Positions 17,816 to 27,071 of a stretch of DNA of 64,000 nucleotides are shown here, piece after piece (position 1 is the stretch's first letter; every line of letters starts with the position of its first letter). The notes under the pieces are model-generated. The model was not told the origin of the DNA, did no database searches, and was given only the letters and a program-made list of their open reading frames with translations. The translations under genes were made by a program, and so were the position numbers. The DNA is from Roseovarius aestuarii. GTDB lineage: Bacteria; Pseudomonadota; Alphaproteobacteria; Rhodobacterales; Rhodobacteraceae. The stretch covers positions 78,308 through 142,307 of the forward strand of contig NZ_JAIMIB010000013.1 of the NCBI RefSeq assembly GCF_019966515.1, given 5' to 3'.

Positions 17816-20548
17816 ATGACATTTCTTAATCCAACCCGAAGAACGTTTCTAAAAAGCAGTGCGGCTGCTCTCGGCAGCACGTCCTTGCTTGGTAGCACAT
17901 CGCTGGCCAGTATCGACCCCAACTCCTATTCAGACCGCATCTTTCACGCCACACACTACGGCCCGTTTGAGGCGGTCGTGCGCGACGGCAAGCTGGTCGG
18001 CCTGACGACGATGACCGAATTGGATTCGCGCCCCACCGAGATGCTCACCTACGGCGTGATGGATCGGACCTATGACAAGACCCGCATCAACTACCCGATG
18101 GTGCGAAAATCCTATCTTGAGGGCTGGGAAACCGGAGATATCAAACCCGAGCTTCGCGGCAAGGAAGAATGGGTCAAGGTCGACTGGGACACTGTGTGGA
18201 GCCTCACGGCCAAGGCTTTGCTGGATACCGCCACTGAGCATGGCAATGAGGCGATCTTCAGTTCTTCCTATGGCGGCTGGTCCAACGCCGGTGTTTTCCG
18301 CCCCAACGTGCTTCAAGGGCGGCTGATCAACCTGATGGGCGGCTGCACCAACACTGCCGGCGACTGGTCGGCCGGGGCTGGTCAAGTATGCATGCCGCAT
18401 ATCATCGGCGACATGGAGGTTTATTCTCCACAATCAGCATGGGAAACCATCCGCGACAATACCGAGTTATTTGTCCTGGTGGGATGCGACCCGATCAAGA
18501 ACAACCGGATCGAATACCGCGTCGCCGATCATGGCATGTACGCCTATTGGGAGGAAATCCGCGACAATGGCGTCAAGTTCATCTCGATCAACCCACAGCG
18601 TACCGCCAGCGATGTCTATCTGAATTCGGAATGGAAGCGTATCATCCCCAATACCGATACCGCGCTCTTCCTTGCCATGTCCTATCACGTGCTTGAAAAC
18701 GGTCTGGAAGATCGGGCCTACATGGACAAATACACCGTCGGTGCCGACAAGTGGATCGCCTATGTCAAGGGCGAGACTGACGGCACGCCCAAGACGCCAG
18801 CCTGGGCCGCGACGATCACCGGCATAGATGCGCAGGAAATCAAGGACCTGGCCGAACTTATCGTGGCCTCGAAAACCTGCATCGCCGGATCATGGGCCAT
18901 CCAGCGCGCCCAACATGGCGAAATGGCCTATTGGTCGATCGTCAACTTCGCCGCGCTGGTGGGCAAGATCGGCAAACCGGGCGAAGGCATCGGATTCTCC
19001 TGGCATTACGGCAATGGCGGTATGCCGCAGGGCGGCAATGCAACACCCGTGGGCATGAGCCAGGGTCGCAACTTCGTGACCAAGGTTGTGCCCGCTTCGC
19101 GCATCACCGAGGCGCTGGAAAATCCGGGTAAGGAATTTTTCTACAACGGACAAACCAACACCTATCCCGACATCAAGATGGTCTTCAACGCCGGCAACAA
19201 CTTCATGTCGCACCAGCAGGATACCAACCGGCTGATCCGGGCGCTGAACAAGGTTGAAACCGTTGTCTGCGTTGACGTCTGGTGGACGGCGGCGACCCGC
19301 TGGGCCGATATCGTCCTGCCTGCCGCCTCAACGTTGGAGCAAGACGACATCACCTCGGGCGGCACCTATTCCAACGATCGCGTCTACGCGATGAAGAAGG
19401 TGATTGAACCCGTTGAGGATAGTCTGCCCGACTACGAGATTTTCGAGGGTCTCGCCGACAAGCTGGGTCTCTGGGCACAGTTCACGGACAGCGAAGACAA
19501 GATGTATCACATCCAGTTGGCCTACGCAGCCTCGGGGGCTGCAAAGCATACGCCGTTCGAAGAATTCTGGGAGCAAGGTTATGCCTTCATGGGCGAGCCA
19601 CTCATCCCCGAACGAGAGATGAAGCGTAAGCGCAAGCGGAGCGGCCGGACGCACGGCTTTACCAAGCAAGCCCGCAAGTGGGTGCGCCATAACGACTTCT
19701 ACAGTGATCCGGAGGCCAACCCACTGCACACGACGTCGGGCAAGATAGAGATGTTCTGCGAAACAATCGCCAACATGGAGATCAAAGATTGCCCCGGCAT
19801 GCCGGTCTGGATGGAGAAACATGAATACCTCGGCAGCGCGAAGGAGGGCCAGTTGCATGTGGTCTCACCTCACCCGTGGTTCCGTTTGCACAGCCAGATG
19901 GGAAACTCCGAACGTCTGCGCGATCTCTATATGGTGCAGGGACGCGAACCGGTGAGGATCAATGACCAGGACGCAGCGGATCGTGGCATTGAAGATGGAG
20001 ATCTGGTCGAGCTCTACAATGATCGTGGTACGGTGATCGCCGGGGCCGTCGTCTCGGACGGGATCATGCCAGGTGTCGTGTCGATCTACGAAGGCGGTTG
20101 GCCGCAGCTAGACAACAAGGGTCGCTGCAATTCTGGTCTGGTGAATTTCCTAACCTCGACGCAACCTGCCTCTGGATTGTCGCAAGCCACGTCAGCCAAT
20201 ACCGTGCTTGTCGAAATGCGCAAATGTGAAGATCCAGAAGGTCCCAACATGGCCTATGATCCTCCCGCCATCATAGACGATATCGAGGTGGCAGAGATAA
20301 ATGAGGACAAGGTGGGCACCGAGCGTCTAGCCGCCCTAACCGAGGCTCTTATGGCGGATATGAGCCCGGGCGAGAAGATCTTCTTCGAGCGCTGCACGGT
20401 CTGCCACGCACCGCGTGAAGTCACGCATTACACCCGTCAGCAGTGGAAAGGTATCACGCCTTCCATGTTTCCCCGCGCGGGGCTTGATGAGGAAGAAGCG
20501 GCGCTGGTCATGGACTATCTAATGACGAACGCCGCAGACGCAAATTGA
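17816..20548 (+). CDS. Molybdopterin oxidoreductase (DMSO/TMAO reductase family) with C-terminal haem c motif
   Basis: 910 residues. A Tat leader (RRTFLKSSAAALGS) indicates folded export with molybdenum bis-MGD cofactor. No N-terminal 4Fe-4S cysteines are present, as in TorA/DorA/BisC. The likely Mo-ligand region is FSSSYGGWSNAG (serines about 149-151, where Rhodobacter DMSO reductase has Ser147). Further hallmarks are GDWSAGAGQ, GCDPIKNNRIEYR and ADIVLPAASTLEQDD. Unlike DorA it ends in a short domain with CTVCH at 860-864, a covalent haem c site. Electrons may thus enter through its own haem rather than a separate pentahaem quinol oxidase. No torC/torD partner is adjacent. Substrate could be TMAO, DMSO or another oxide. 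Confidence 0.85.
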   Translation: MTFLNPTRRTFLKSSAAALGSTSLLGSTSLASIDPNSYSDRIFHATHYGPFEAVVRDGKLVGLTTMTELDSRPTEMLTYGVMDRTYDKTRINYPMVRKSYLEGWETGDIKPELRGKEEWVKVDWDTVWSLTAKALLDTATEHGNEAIFSSSYGGWSNAGVFRPNVLQGRLINLMGGCTNTAGDWSAGAGQVCMPHIIGDMEVYSPQSAWETIRDNTELFVLVGCDPIKNNRIEYRVADHGMYAYWEEIRDNGVKFISINPQRTASDVYLNSEWKRIIPNTDTALFLAMSYHVLENGLEDRAYMDKYTVGADKWIAYVKGETDGTPKTPAWAATITGIDAQEIKDLAELIVASKTCIAGSWAIQRAQHGEMAYWSIVNFAALVGKIGKPGEGIGFSWHYGNGGMPQGGNATPVGMSQGRNFVTKVVPASRITEALENPGKEFFYNGQTNTYPDIKMVFNAGNNFMSHQQDTNRLIRALNKVETVVCVDVWWTAATRWADIVLPAASTLEQDDITSGGTYSNDRVYAMKKVIEPVEDSLPDYEIFEGLADKLGLWAQFTDSEDKMYHIQLAYAASGAAKHTPFEEFWEQGYAFMGEPLIPEREMKRKRKRSGRTHGFTKQARKWVRHNDFYSDPEANPLHTTSGKIEMFCETIANMEIKDCPGMPVWMEKHEYLGSAKEGQLHVVSPHPWFRLHSQMGNSERLRDLYMVQGREPVRINDQDAADRGIEDGDLVELYNDRGTVIAGAVVSDGIMPGVVSIYEGGWPQLDNKGRCNSGLVNFLTSTQPASGLSQATSANTVLVEMRKCEDPEGPNMAYDPPAIIDDIEVAEINEDKVGTERLAALTEALMADMSPGEKIFFERCTVCHAPREVTHYTRQQWKGITPSMFPRAGLDEEEAALVMDYLMTNAADAN

Positions 20549-20566
20549 CGGGCCAGCGCTCCATCA

Positions 20567-20598
20567 GAAAGTCCTGAGGCTTATTGCTTCAGGACTTC
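20567..20598. terminator. Bidirectional terminator-like hairpin between convergent genes
   Basis: AAGTCCTGA (20569-20577) pairs with TCAGGACTT (20589-20597) around a short loop. It lies between the plus-strand oxidoreductase and the minus-strand HdeA-like gene and overlaps the last codons of the latter. A-rich and T-rich flanks are weak. Confidence 0.5.
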
Positions 20599-20904
20599 CA
20601 GTGCAGACGCGTCAGGATGTTCAGCACAGGTTTCGTCAAACTTCTCGACGAGATCCACAATTGCCTTCGGAGAGGTTTGGGATTGACCGGTCTGACCATT
20701 CGCGTAGCCAATCAACATGGCCGTCACGAAAGTTGCGTCATCTTCGGGCAACGTAATCACATCCCAGCAACTGATGCTTTCAATATTGAAGGCCTCGGTT
20801 GCCGGTTGTTCTTGCGCCAAGACCAATACAGGTGCCGCAGCAAGTGCTGCTGCTGCCACGCGTCGAAGAAGTTTTTTCATTCCCTGTTCCCTTGAATTGG
20901 TCAT
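20581..20904 (-). CDS. HdeA/HdeB-family small periplasmic protein
   Basis: 107 residues with a signal peptide (KKLLRRVAAAALAAAPVLVLAQ). The mature part has the HdeA/B pattern of two cysteines, ISCWDVITLPEDD ... IGYANGQ ... FDETCAEHPDASAL. Enteric HdeA and HdeB are acid-activated periplasmic chaperones; the role here is inferred by family only. GGAGG lies 7 nt before the chosen ATG and straddles the stop codon of the upstream glycine-zipper gene, so the two form an operon. An internal ATG at 20880 is the alternative start. Confidence 0.7.
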   Translation of the reverse strand: MTNSREQGMKKLLRRVAAAALAAAPVLVLAQEQPATEAFNIESISCWDVITLPEDDATFVTAMLIGYANGQTGQSQTSPKAIVDLVEKFDETCAEHPDASALEVLKQ

Positions 20905-20908
20905 CCTG

Positions 20909-21262
20909 TCACCTCCGGCGCATACAATCATCAAATTCCAGCCGGTAGATCCGAGCGGCGCGGCTGTTCGGGCGGTTTGCCCCTGAAATCCCACCTAGCA
21001 GTGCGCCGAGTTTTGCAGCCTTTTTGCGGTCTTTCTTGCTGCCGCCCAATATGCCGCTGATTATCGCGCCACCGACTGCACCCTTGACTGCGCCGCCTAC
21101 GACACCACCGGCTCTGCCTTTGTATCCACTAAGACGTTTAGCACGATCATGGCAGTAGTCGCGGTAAGATTGCGCTTCCGCTGGGGGCGGAACCAAAGAT
21201 GAAAGCGACATCGCAATCGCAAGAATAATCACGGTTTGCGCTATTTTATTGATAGGTTTCAC
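20909..21262 (-). CDS. Glycine-zipper exported protein
   Basis: 117 residues. A signal peptide (IAQTVIILAIAMSLSSLVPPPAEAQ) is followed by a glycine-rich zipper, GRAGGVVGGAVKGAVGGAIISGILGG, and a basic C-terminus ending in MRRR. Glycine zippers mediate membrane-helix packing and are common in small outer-membrane or periplasmic stress proteins. Two cysteines (YCHD and DDCMRRR) may form a disulphide. Its stop sits within the ribosome binding site of the HdeA-like gene downstream. Confidence 0.7.
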   Translation of the reverse strand: MKPINKIAQTVIILAIAMSLSSLVPPPAEAQSYRDYCHDRAKRLSGYKGRAGGVVGGAVKGAVGGAIISGILGGSKKDRKKAAKLGALLGGISGANRPNSRAARIYRLEFDDCMRRR

Positions 21263-21480
21263 AATACATCCCCGCCCTGCTTGAACAGACGCTACTGTAC
21301 CCCTCTACTGCCGGTAAAGCGGAAACCAGTCTGCTAGGCCTTTCGGCAAGATACGACCGGTTGCAGCAGATGATGCACTAAATTAGCGGCTATTGAGGCT
21401 ATAGTTCACACCAGCGGGTGATGGCACCAGGAGTCAACTTCTATAGGTTGGTGCGAGAAACTGGAGCGCGAGCGAATACC

Positions 21481-22686
21481 ATGCAGATCCTAGTCCCCGC
21501 ATTTGTTGCTGTTACCTTGGGGTTCATTGTCTTCTTCCTAGGTGCCTTTTTGACCCGCCGGGTGGCGTTCCTGAAGAATTACAATATTCCCGAGCCGGTG
21601 TCCGGCGGACTTGCTGTTGCCTTTGCCACTTGGGGATTCTTCCAGTTCACCGGAAAGCAAATCGTGTTTGACCTGCAGGTGCGTGACTATCTTCTTGTTC
21701 TGTTTTTTTCGACCATCGGGCTGAATGCGCGCGTCACAGATCTCATAAAGGGCGGTCGGCTGTTGTTGGTCCTGCTCTTTCTGACAGTCGGGTTCATGTT
21801 GTTGCAGAACGTTGTCGGGCTGATAGGGACGCTTTTGTTTGATCTGCCCACTGCCGTTTCAGTTCTGCTCGGATCCGCTGCCCTGATCGGCGGCCATGGG
21901 ACGGCCATTGCCTGGGGTCCGCAAATCGAAGATTTGACGGGGTTTGCCGCCGCAGATGAGGTTGGCATTGCCGCCGCAACATTGGGGCTGGTTCTGGCGG
22001 CACTGGTCGGTGGCCCAATCGCAAAGCGGTTGATCGACCGGCATGGGTTGAAAGGTGAAGCTGACGCCGATCCGATTGTCGGGTTGCAATACGAAGAAGA
22101 AGGTGAGCCCGCGGATGTTGTTGACCATGTCAATTTGATGCGCGCGATGCTGGCGGCGCATACGGCCATCTTCTTTGGCTACTTCGCCCATCTGACGATC
22201 GGCGAGATGGGAGTGAAACTGCCCCTTTTTGTGCCCTGCCTTTTGGTTGGGATTCTAATGTCCAACACTATCCCTTTTGTGTTCCCGAAACTCATCTGGC
22301 CCACTGGTAGCCGATCGCTGGCGGTTCTGTCGGACTATAGCCTGTCAGTTTTTCTAGCGATGTCACTGATGAGCATGCAGCTTTGGACATTGGCCGAGCT
22401 TGGCGGTCCATTGTTGATAGTTTTAGCATTGCAGGTGGTGGTGACAGTTTGTTTTATCGGCTTTGTTGTATTTCGCGCCATTGGCAGCGACTATACTGCT
22501 GCCGTTCTCAGTGCAGGTTTCGCCGGATTTGCCCTTGGTGCCACCCCTACGGCTATCGCAAACATGTCTTCGGTGACAAAACGCTATGGTGCCGCGCCGC
22601 TGGCCTTTATCGTGCTACCCTTGGTCTCAGCTTTCTTCGTCGACCTGGCCAATGCCTTCATCATCCAGTTCTTTGTCGGGATGTAA
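21481..22686 (+). CDS. gltS: Sodium/glutamate symporter family protein (GltS-like)
   Basis: 401 residues with about 10-12 hydrophobic segments. GltS-like stretches include NIPEPVSGGLAVA near the N-terminus, the GGHGTAIAWGPQIED loop (about 141-155) and ALGATPTAIANMSSVTKRYGAAPLAF near the C-terminus. The family imports glutamate with Na+ at the inner membrane. An in-frame ATG at 21418 would add 21 polar residues; the start at 21481 (MQILVPAF) gives the family-typical N-terminus, though neither has a strong ribosome binding site. Confidence 0.85.
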   Translation: MQILVPAFVAVTLGFIVFFLGAFLTRRVAFLKNYNIPEPVSGGLAVAFATWGFFQFTGKQIVFDLQVRDYLLVLFFSTIGLNARVTDLIKGGRLLLVLLFLTVGFMLLQNVVGLIGTLLFDLPTAVSVLLGSAALIGGHGTAIAWGPQIEDLTGFAAADEVGIAAATLGLVLAALVGGPIAKRLIDRHGLKGEADADPIVGLQYEEEGEPADVVDHVNLMRAMLAAHTAIFFGYFAHLTIGEMGVKLPLFVPCLLVGILMSNTIPFVFPKLIWPTGSRSLAVLSDYSLSVFLAMSLMSMQLWTLAELGGPLLIVLALQVVVTVCFIGFVVFRAIGSDYTAAVLSAGFAGFALGATPTAIANMSSVTKRYGAAPLAFIVLPLVSAFFVDLANAFIIQFFVGM

Positions 22687-22888
22687 CCCGTAATTCAGAT
22701 TCCTGGAAGAATGGCTCGAATGCGCCACTGAGATTTCGTAAGCACGGATGCGGTAAAAGGCAGCTCCGTCCGCATGGCGACCCGCCAAGTCGAAGCCCGC
22801 AACGCGCCGGTGACAACCGCTGAAAGGAAATGTCGAGACTTTTCCGAATGTTCTGAAAATGTCCTGCTAATCTAACAGCAGGAAAAAC

Positions 22889-23950
22889 TCAGATCGCACG
22901 CTCCAGCCCTATCTCAACGTGAGCAATGTCTTTCACGCTTTCGTGCAGGCGTTCACTTGGGTCATCGCCGATCTTTCGCGCCGCCCGCAGCAGGAATATC
23001 TTACCCCATCCCCGCCAGGTCCCGATTGATGGCGCCCGGACATCCTGCGGAAAACGCTCGCGCCAGCCCTCGGGCAAAGGCAGTCCACAAATCTCAGCCC
23101 GCTCCAGCATCCACACGAGCGGAATATTGGCCAACGGTCTTCCCTCGTGAAAGCCGCTCTGCTGTCCGCCCACATCACCATGGGACCCGCGGAACCAGAC
23201 CTGCTCGATCTTGCCATCAAACCCGGCCGGGCTTTCCCACATGACCGGCTCGAACACCGCGCGCGTCTCGTCCAGCGCCAGCGCGTGATAGCCATGCCGC
23301 ACGGACGGCCCCAGCCGGTGCGAATGAAACGAATGCGCCGCCTCGGACCAGCGCCACAACACCGGCAAACGCAATCCAAGCGCCTTGACCGTATCCCAGA
23401 CCCCGACCATCTCGACCGGTGCCTCGGGGTGACAGAATTGCCTCGTAAATACCTTGGCCGCGCGCCCACCTGGATTGCACTGATAATGCCGGTAGGCGGT
23501 CATGATGTTGCGTTCCGTCGCATGGTCATCCCGCAAAAGACCAACGGAATCGATCAGCCCGGCCAAAGAGCGCACCGCGTAGGCGCCGCGCGAATACCCC
23601 AGCAGGAAAATGCGGTCGCCGGACTTGTAGCGGCTGGCCAGGTAGCCATAGGCGCGCCGGATCTGACGGTTGATCCCCCGCCCCATCATCACATCGGGCG
23701 TCTTGCGCCAGTCCTGCCATTGCACGCCGGCTTCGTAATAGAGCGACAAATTAGCGCCTCCCATCTCTGCCAGCAGCTTATAACTCAGTCCGGCATTACT
23801 TTCGCACCCCGGTGACAGCGATGACATCGTACCGTCCAGAATGATCACATGGGTGACCTGCCCGCGCGCCCTTGCATAGGCCGAATGGCCGCTGCGCACC
23901 CCTGGGCGCAGCAAGTCGAAAAGTGATTTAGCCCATTGCCGCCACGCCAT
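22889..23950 (-). CDS. DUF2235 alpha/beta hydrolase domain protein
   Basis: 353 residues. The DUF2235 pattern is visible: THVIILDGTMSSL at about 33, KLLAEMGG ... LYYEAGVQW, then the nucleophile elbow LLGYSRGAYAVRSLAGLI (Ser about residue 119) and WFRGSHGDVGG with a likely catalytic His. The fold is shared with Tle1-type phospholipase effectors of type VI secretion, but no T6SS gene is nearby and no signal peptide is seen. It is more likely a stand-alone cytoplasmic hydrolase of the kind common in Rhodobacterales. The start follows from the 23950 ATG; no good alternative is seen. Confidence 0.78.
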   Translation of the reverse strand: MAWRQWAKSLFDLLRPGVRSGHSAYARARGQVTHVIILDGTMSSLSPGCESNAGLSYKLLAEMGGANLSLYYEAGVQWQDWRKTPDVMMGRGINRQIRRAYGYLASRYKSGDRIFLLGYSRGAYAVRSLAGLIDSVGLLRDDHATERNIMTAYRHYQCNPGGRAAKVFTRQFCHPEAPVEMVGVWDTVKALGLRLPVLWRWSEAAHSFHSHRLGPSVRHGYHALALDETRAVFEPVMWESPAGFDGKIEQVWFRGSHGDVGGQQSGFHEGRPLANIPLVWMLERAEICGLPLPEGWRERFPQDVRAPSIGTWRGWGKIFLLRAARKIGDDPSERLHESVKDIAHVEIGLERAI

Positions 23951-24328
23951 CCTGACTCATCTTTCCAACCAGTTACGACTGATGCCGCCTTATCGTTAGC
24001 GCGTCGCCTCTTTATCAACATAGGCACATCCAGGCGGGTCAGGCAAAGCCCCCAACCAGAAATACGCCTGCGACCCGGCACTATCCGGCAATCCTCCATC
24101 TTTTTCGTGAAAAGCGGGTTACCGGCGCCAATCCAACCACTGTTCACATCAATTATGCCACTTAATTTATTGAAAATAAATTGCAAAACATGTAACTTGG
24201 CCACCCTCAGACAATCAATCAGCGACGCCCCGACACAACCTCAGGTGACCCCATTCAAGCAAAGGTCGCTATTACGCTGGAAATCTTGGGCCCCGGTCAA
24301 GAGAGCGTGAGCACATCACGCCCTCGGC
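23951..24328. other. Gap without recognisable gene
   Basis: Between the DUF2235 and decarboxylase genes, both on the minus strand, I see no convincing coding region or RNA. It should hold the DUF2235 promoter, but no clear motif stands out. Confidence 0.4.
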
Positions 24329-25456
24329 TCAAAGCGCCGCAACCGTGACCGGCGCGCCTAATCCATACCCGTTAAACTGCGTACTCAGAGCATGCGAATA
24401 GGCCCCCATCCCCGCAAAAAGCACGTAATCCCCCTCTGCGATCGACGCCGGGAGCGGCAACGGATCCGGGAACCGATCGATGCTGTCGCAGGTCGGGCCA
24501 AATATCACTCGCGCCTGCGGGACACCGCCGCGCCATGTGCCATCGCCCGCTAGAACAGTGACCCGGTCAGTGCAACCAATGTCGCGCACCTCGAAAAGGC
24601 CGCCATATATCCCGTCATTCAAAAACATCGACCCGTCTTCACGCAGCGCCTTGACCCGGGCCACCAGAGTAAAAGCATCCGCCACCATCGCGCGCCCGGG
24701 TTCGCATACCAATGCCGGTGGATGGTCGCCGAAACAGGCGTCCACCTCAGCGCGAATGTGGTCAAAAATCGCTTCCAGATCCGGCGCCGCCCCAACACGG
24801 TGCGCTGCAAAACCGCCGCCCACGTTCAGGCGCGATAAAGTCACCCCCGCCTCACGGGCAATATCAGCGACCACCCTTATATAGCTGCCCCAGGCAGCCG
24901 GGTCGGCACACTGTGTACCGGGATGAAAGGTAACTGAGGGGGTATATCCGCGCGCTAAGACCATGCGCAGCAACGCCGCCACGCGCTCAGGCCCGGCGCC
25001 AAATTTCTCACCAAAATCATAAGCGGCCCCAGCCACCGGCAGCGCCAATCGCACCGAGATTTCGGTGCCTTCCGGCACGTCGGCAAGCTTGTCCAACTCA
25101 CTTTCGCAGTCAATCGAATAAGAGCGCACACCCAACGCCACCGCAACGGCCACCTCTTCAGGTGAGCGCACCGGGTTGTGATAATGCAATTCCGCATCCG
25201 GACAGACGGCGCGCACCGCATACATCTCGCGCGGGCTGGCCACGTCAAAGGCGCGGATGCCTGCCGCCACCAGATTTGTCAGAACCTCCTCGCCCGCATT
25301 CGCCTTGACCGCATAGGTAACAAGCCCGTCAAAGCCTTGCCGGAACCGCCGCGCCGTCGCTTGCAACACTGCCGGGCAGAAATAAACCATCGCCGTATCG
25401 GGGCGATGCCGCAACAGATGTGCCCGTGGGTCAGGCCAGTTCGGAGAGTTATGCAT
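24329..25456 (-). CDS. Ornithine/lysine decarboxylase-like enzyme (fold III, PLP)
   Basis: 375 residues. The PLP lysine is in VTYAVKANAGEE (K51). LNVGGGFAA and CEPGRAMVADAF bind the cofactor phosphate. FGPTCDSIDRFPDPLPLP holds the catalytic cysteine of ornithine-decarboxylase-type enzymes, here in the form typical of alphaproteobacterial ODC/LODC. The likely product is putrescine (or cadaverine). It is divergent from an Lrp/AsnC gene that probably controls it in response to an amino acid. Exact substrate preference cannot be read from the sequence. Confidence 0.85.
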   Translation of the reverse strand: MHNSPNWPDPRAHLLRHRPDTAMVYFCPAVLQATARRFRQGFDGLVTYAVKANAGEEVLTNLVAAGIRAFDVASPREMYAVRAVCPDAELHYHNPVRSPEEVAVAVALGVRSYSIDCESELDKLADVPEGTEISVRLALPVAGAAYDFGEKFGAGPERVAALLRMVLARGYTPSVTFHPGTQCADPAAWGSYIRVVADIAREAGVTLSRLNVGGGFAAHRVGAAPDLEAIFDHIRAEVDACFGDHPPALVCEPGRAMVADAFTLVARVKALREDGSMFLNDGIYGGLFEVRDIGCTDRVTVLAGDGTWRGGVPQARVIFGPTCDSIDRFPDPLPLPASIAEGDYVLFAGMGAYSHALSTQFNGYGLGAPVTVAAL

Positions 25457-25563
25457 TGGTCTGCCTCAACAGGTTTTTCTTGATTATCGAGTATTTTTTC
25501 GTCGATCTCATGCGGCATTTCGTATAATATGAGTTGAATATACAGCAATATGACGAATTTTTC

Positions 25564-25998
25564 ATGAAGATAGACGAAACAGATCAGGCTTTGATCACCC
25601 TTCTGGGCGAAAACGCCCGTGCCCCGGTAGCCTTGCTTGCGCGTAAGCTGGGCCTCGCCCGCACCACCGTTCAGGCGCGTCTGGATCGTTTGGAAACATC
25701 CGGCACCATCCAGGGCTACAGCGTCCGGCTGAACCCATCCGTCCGCGCACCGCTGCGCGCCACCGCCCTGGTCAGCATCGAGCCACGCAGCGCCCCAGCC
25801 GTACTTTCGCGGCTCAATTCCCTGCCTGAAGTGCGCCGCGTACACACCACTTCGGGCCGGTTTGATCTGATTGTCACGCTCGAAGCCGCCACAACCGAGC
25901 GTCTTGACGAAACCCTTGACCGGATCGGTGAGGCCAAAGGCGTCCGCAGTTCAGAGAGCCTGATCCACCTTTCGACAAAGCTCGACCGCGGGCAATAA
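25564..25998 (+). CDS. Lrp/AsnC-family transcriptional regulator
   Basis: 144 residues. The helix-turn-helix reads DQALITLLGENARAPVALLARKLGLARTTVQARLDRLETSG, followed by a RAM domain (ALVSIEPRSAPAVLSRLNSLPEVRRVHTTSGRFDLIV). It is divergent from the decarboxylase gene with about 107 bp between starts, so autoregulation and control of the decarboxylase are likely. The start at MKIDETDQ fits the family; the upstream ATG at 25534 lies in the AT-rich promoter gap. Confidence 0.85.
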   Translation: MKIDETDQALITLLGENARAPVALLARKLGLARTTVQARLDRLETSGTIQGYSVRLNPSVRAPLRATALVSIEPRSAPAVLSRLNSLPEVRRVHTTSGRFDLIVTLEAATTERLDETLDRIGEAKGVRSSESLIHLSTKLDRGQ

Positions 25999-26021
25999 CA
26001 CGTCACCCCGTCGGCACGCGT

Positions 26022-26083
26022 CCCGAGGAGGCGGCCGGCGACGAGATATACTGCGTGCGCATCAGCGCGCTCAATGTGACAAC
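26022..26083. repeat. Dispersed intergenic repeat, copy 2
   Basis: This matches 14973-15041 over CCCGAGGAGG, GCCGG, CGACGAGA, GCGTGCGC, AGCGC and CTCAATGTGACAAC. The stem of copy 1 is kept with one wobble pair (GTGCGC/GCGCGC). The repeat runs into the last codons and stop of the LysR gene that ends at 26071. Confidence 0.55.
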
Positions 26084-26964
26084 TTGACGGACCGGCACCA
26101 GTCCAGCAGCCAGTCCCGAAACACCCGTGCTGGCGGGCGGAGGGCGGCGCGGTCAGGATAGACCAGATGATACGCTTCCCGCCCTTCGGCAAAGATACCC
26201 GGCAGACAGGGCACCAGACCGGCTTCCCGCACGGCCTTGTCACTGGCCGGCGCACGGGCCAGGGCAATGCCAACACCCTCGCTTGCCAAGGCACAGGCCA
26301 TCAAGGTGCTGTCGGCATAGACATACTGGGCACGGCTCGGCATTATATCCATCTTTTCAAACATATGGGGCCACCCCGCCCGATGCGTCACCACATCGAT
26401 CAACCGATGCTGCAATAGATCGGTTGGGCCGATGAGCGCCTCGGCCACCGGTGGCAGCGCCACGGGAAACAGCCGCTCTCCCATCAGCCGATCACTGTCC
26501 GCGCCAAAAGCCTGCGGGTTACCAAAGATGATCTGCAGGTCGGTAAAGCCGCGCGAGAATTCATAGGGAAGATTGGCCGTTGTAAGGCTCAGCGTGATAT
26601 CCGGGTGCGCGCGGGTAAAATCCTCATACCCCGGCGTCAGTACGCCCTGCGCAAAGATCAGCACCGATTGAACGAAAAGCTGCTGCGCCCGGGCCGCGCC
26701 AAACAACCCCTCGGTCGCGTTCTCAAGCGTCAGCAACGCCTGTTGCACCGATGGCAGATAGGCGCGGCCGACCTCGGTCAATGTGACCGCATGGGCATGC
26801 CGCTCGAATAGCGCCATCCCCACCCGTTCTTCCAAAGCCCGCACCTGTTGACTGACCGCCGCCGGGGACATGTTCAACTGCGCCGCCGCCCGCGCAAAGC
26901 TCTCACAGCGCGCCGCTGCCTCGAAAACGCGCAACCAGTTAAGGGAGGGGACCGCAACAGACAT
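26071..26964 (-). CDS. LysR-family transcriptional regulator (GcvA-like)
   Basis: 297 residues. PSLNWLRVFEAAARCESFARAAAQLNMSPAAVSQQVRALEERVGMALFER is the GcvA-type helix-turn-helix. The effector-binding domain follows. It is divergent from the PhyH/HD-oxygenase pair with 107 bp between starts, so it is the likely regulator of that operon. Its 3' end is overlapped by the dispersed repeat, which supplies the last three codons and the stop. Confidence 0.85.
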   Translation of the reverse strand: MSVAVPSLNWLRVFEAAARCESFARAAAQLNMSPAAVSQQVRALEERVGMALFERHAHAVTLTEVGRAYLPSVQQALLTLENATEGLFGAARAQQLFVQSVLIFAQGVLTPGYEDFTRAHPDITLSLTTANLPYEFSRGFTDLQIIFGNPQAFGADSDRLMGERLFPVALPPVAEALIGPTDLLQHRLIDVVTHRAGWPHMFEKMDIMPSRAQYVYADSTLMACALASEGVGIALARAPASDKAVREAGLVPCLPGIFAEGREAYHLVYPDRAALRPPARVFRDWLLDWCRSVKLSH

Positions 26965-27071
26965 GCGCCTAGGCTAAGCTGAACTTAGCCCGAGCGTCCA
27001 GCACTATCGTGCTGAACTTCTGCTGTCTTGCGCTACGTTCAGACCCACAATGTCAAGACAGGTCACATCCC

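Noticed and set aside
22862..22882. Terminator for the GltS-like gene (TCCTGCT/AGCAGGA)
   Set aside because: The stem is short and followed by A residues on the plus strand; no U-run exists for either gene in the right direction.
22889..23950. Type VI secretion effector
   Set aside because: The DUF2235 domain is shared with Tle1 effectors, but no VgrG, PAAR, adaptor or immunity gene is adjacent.
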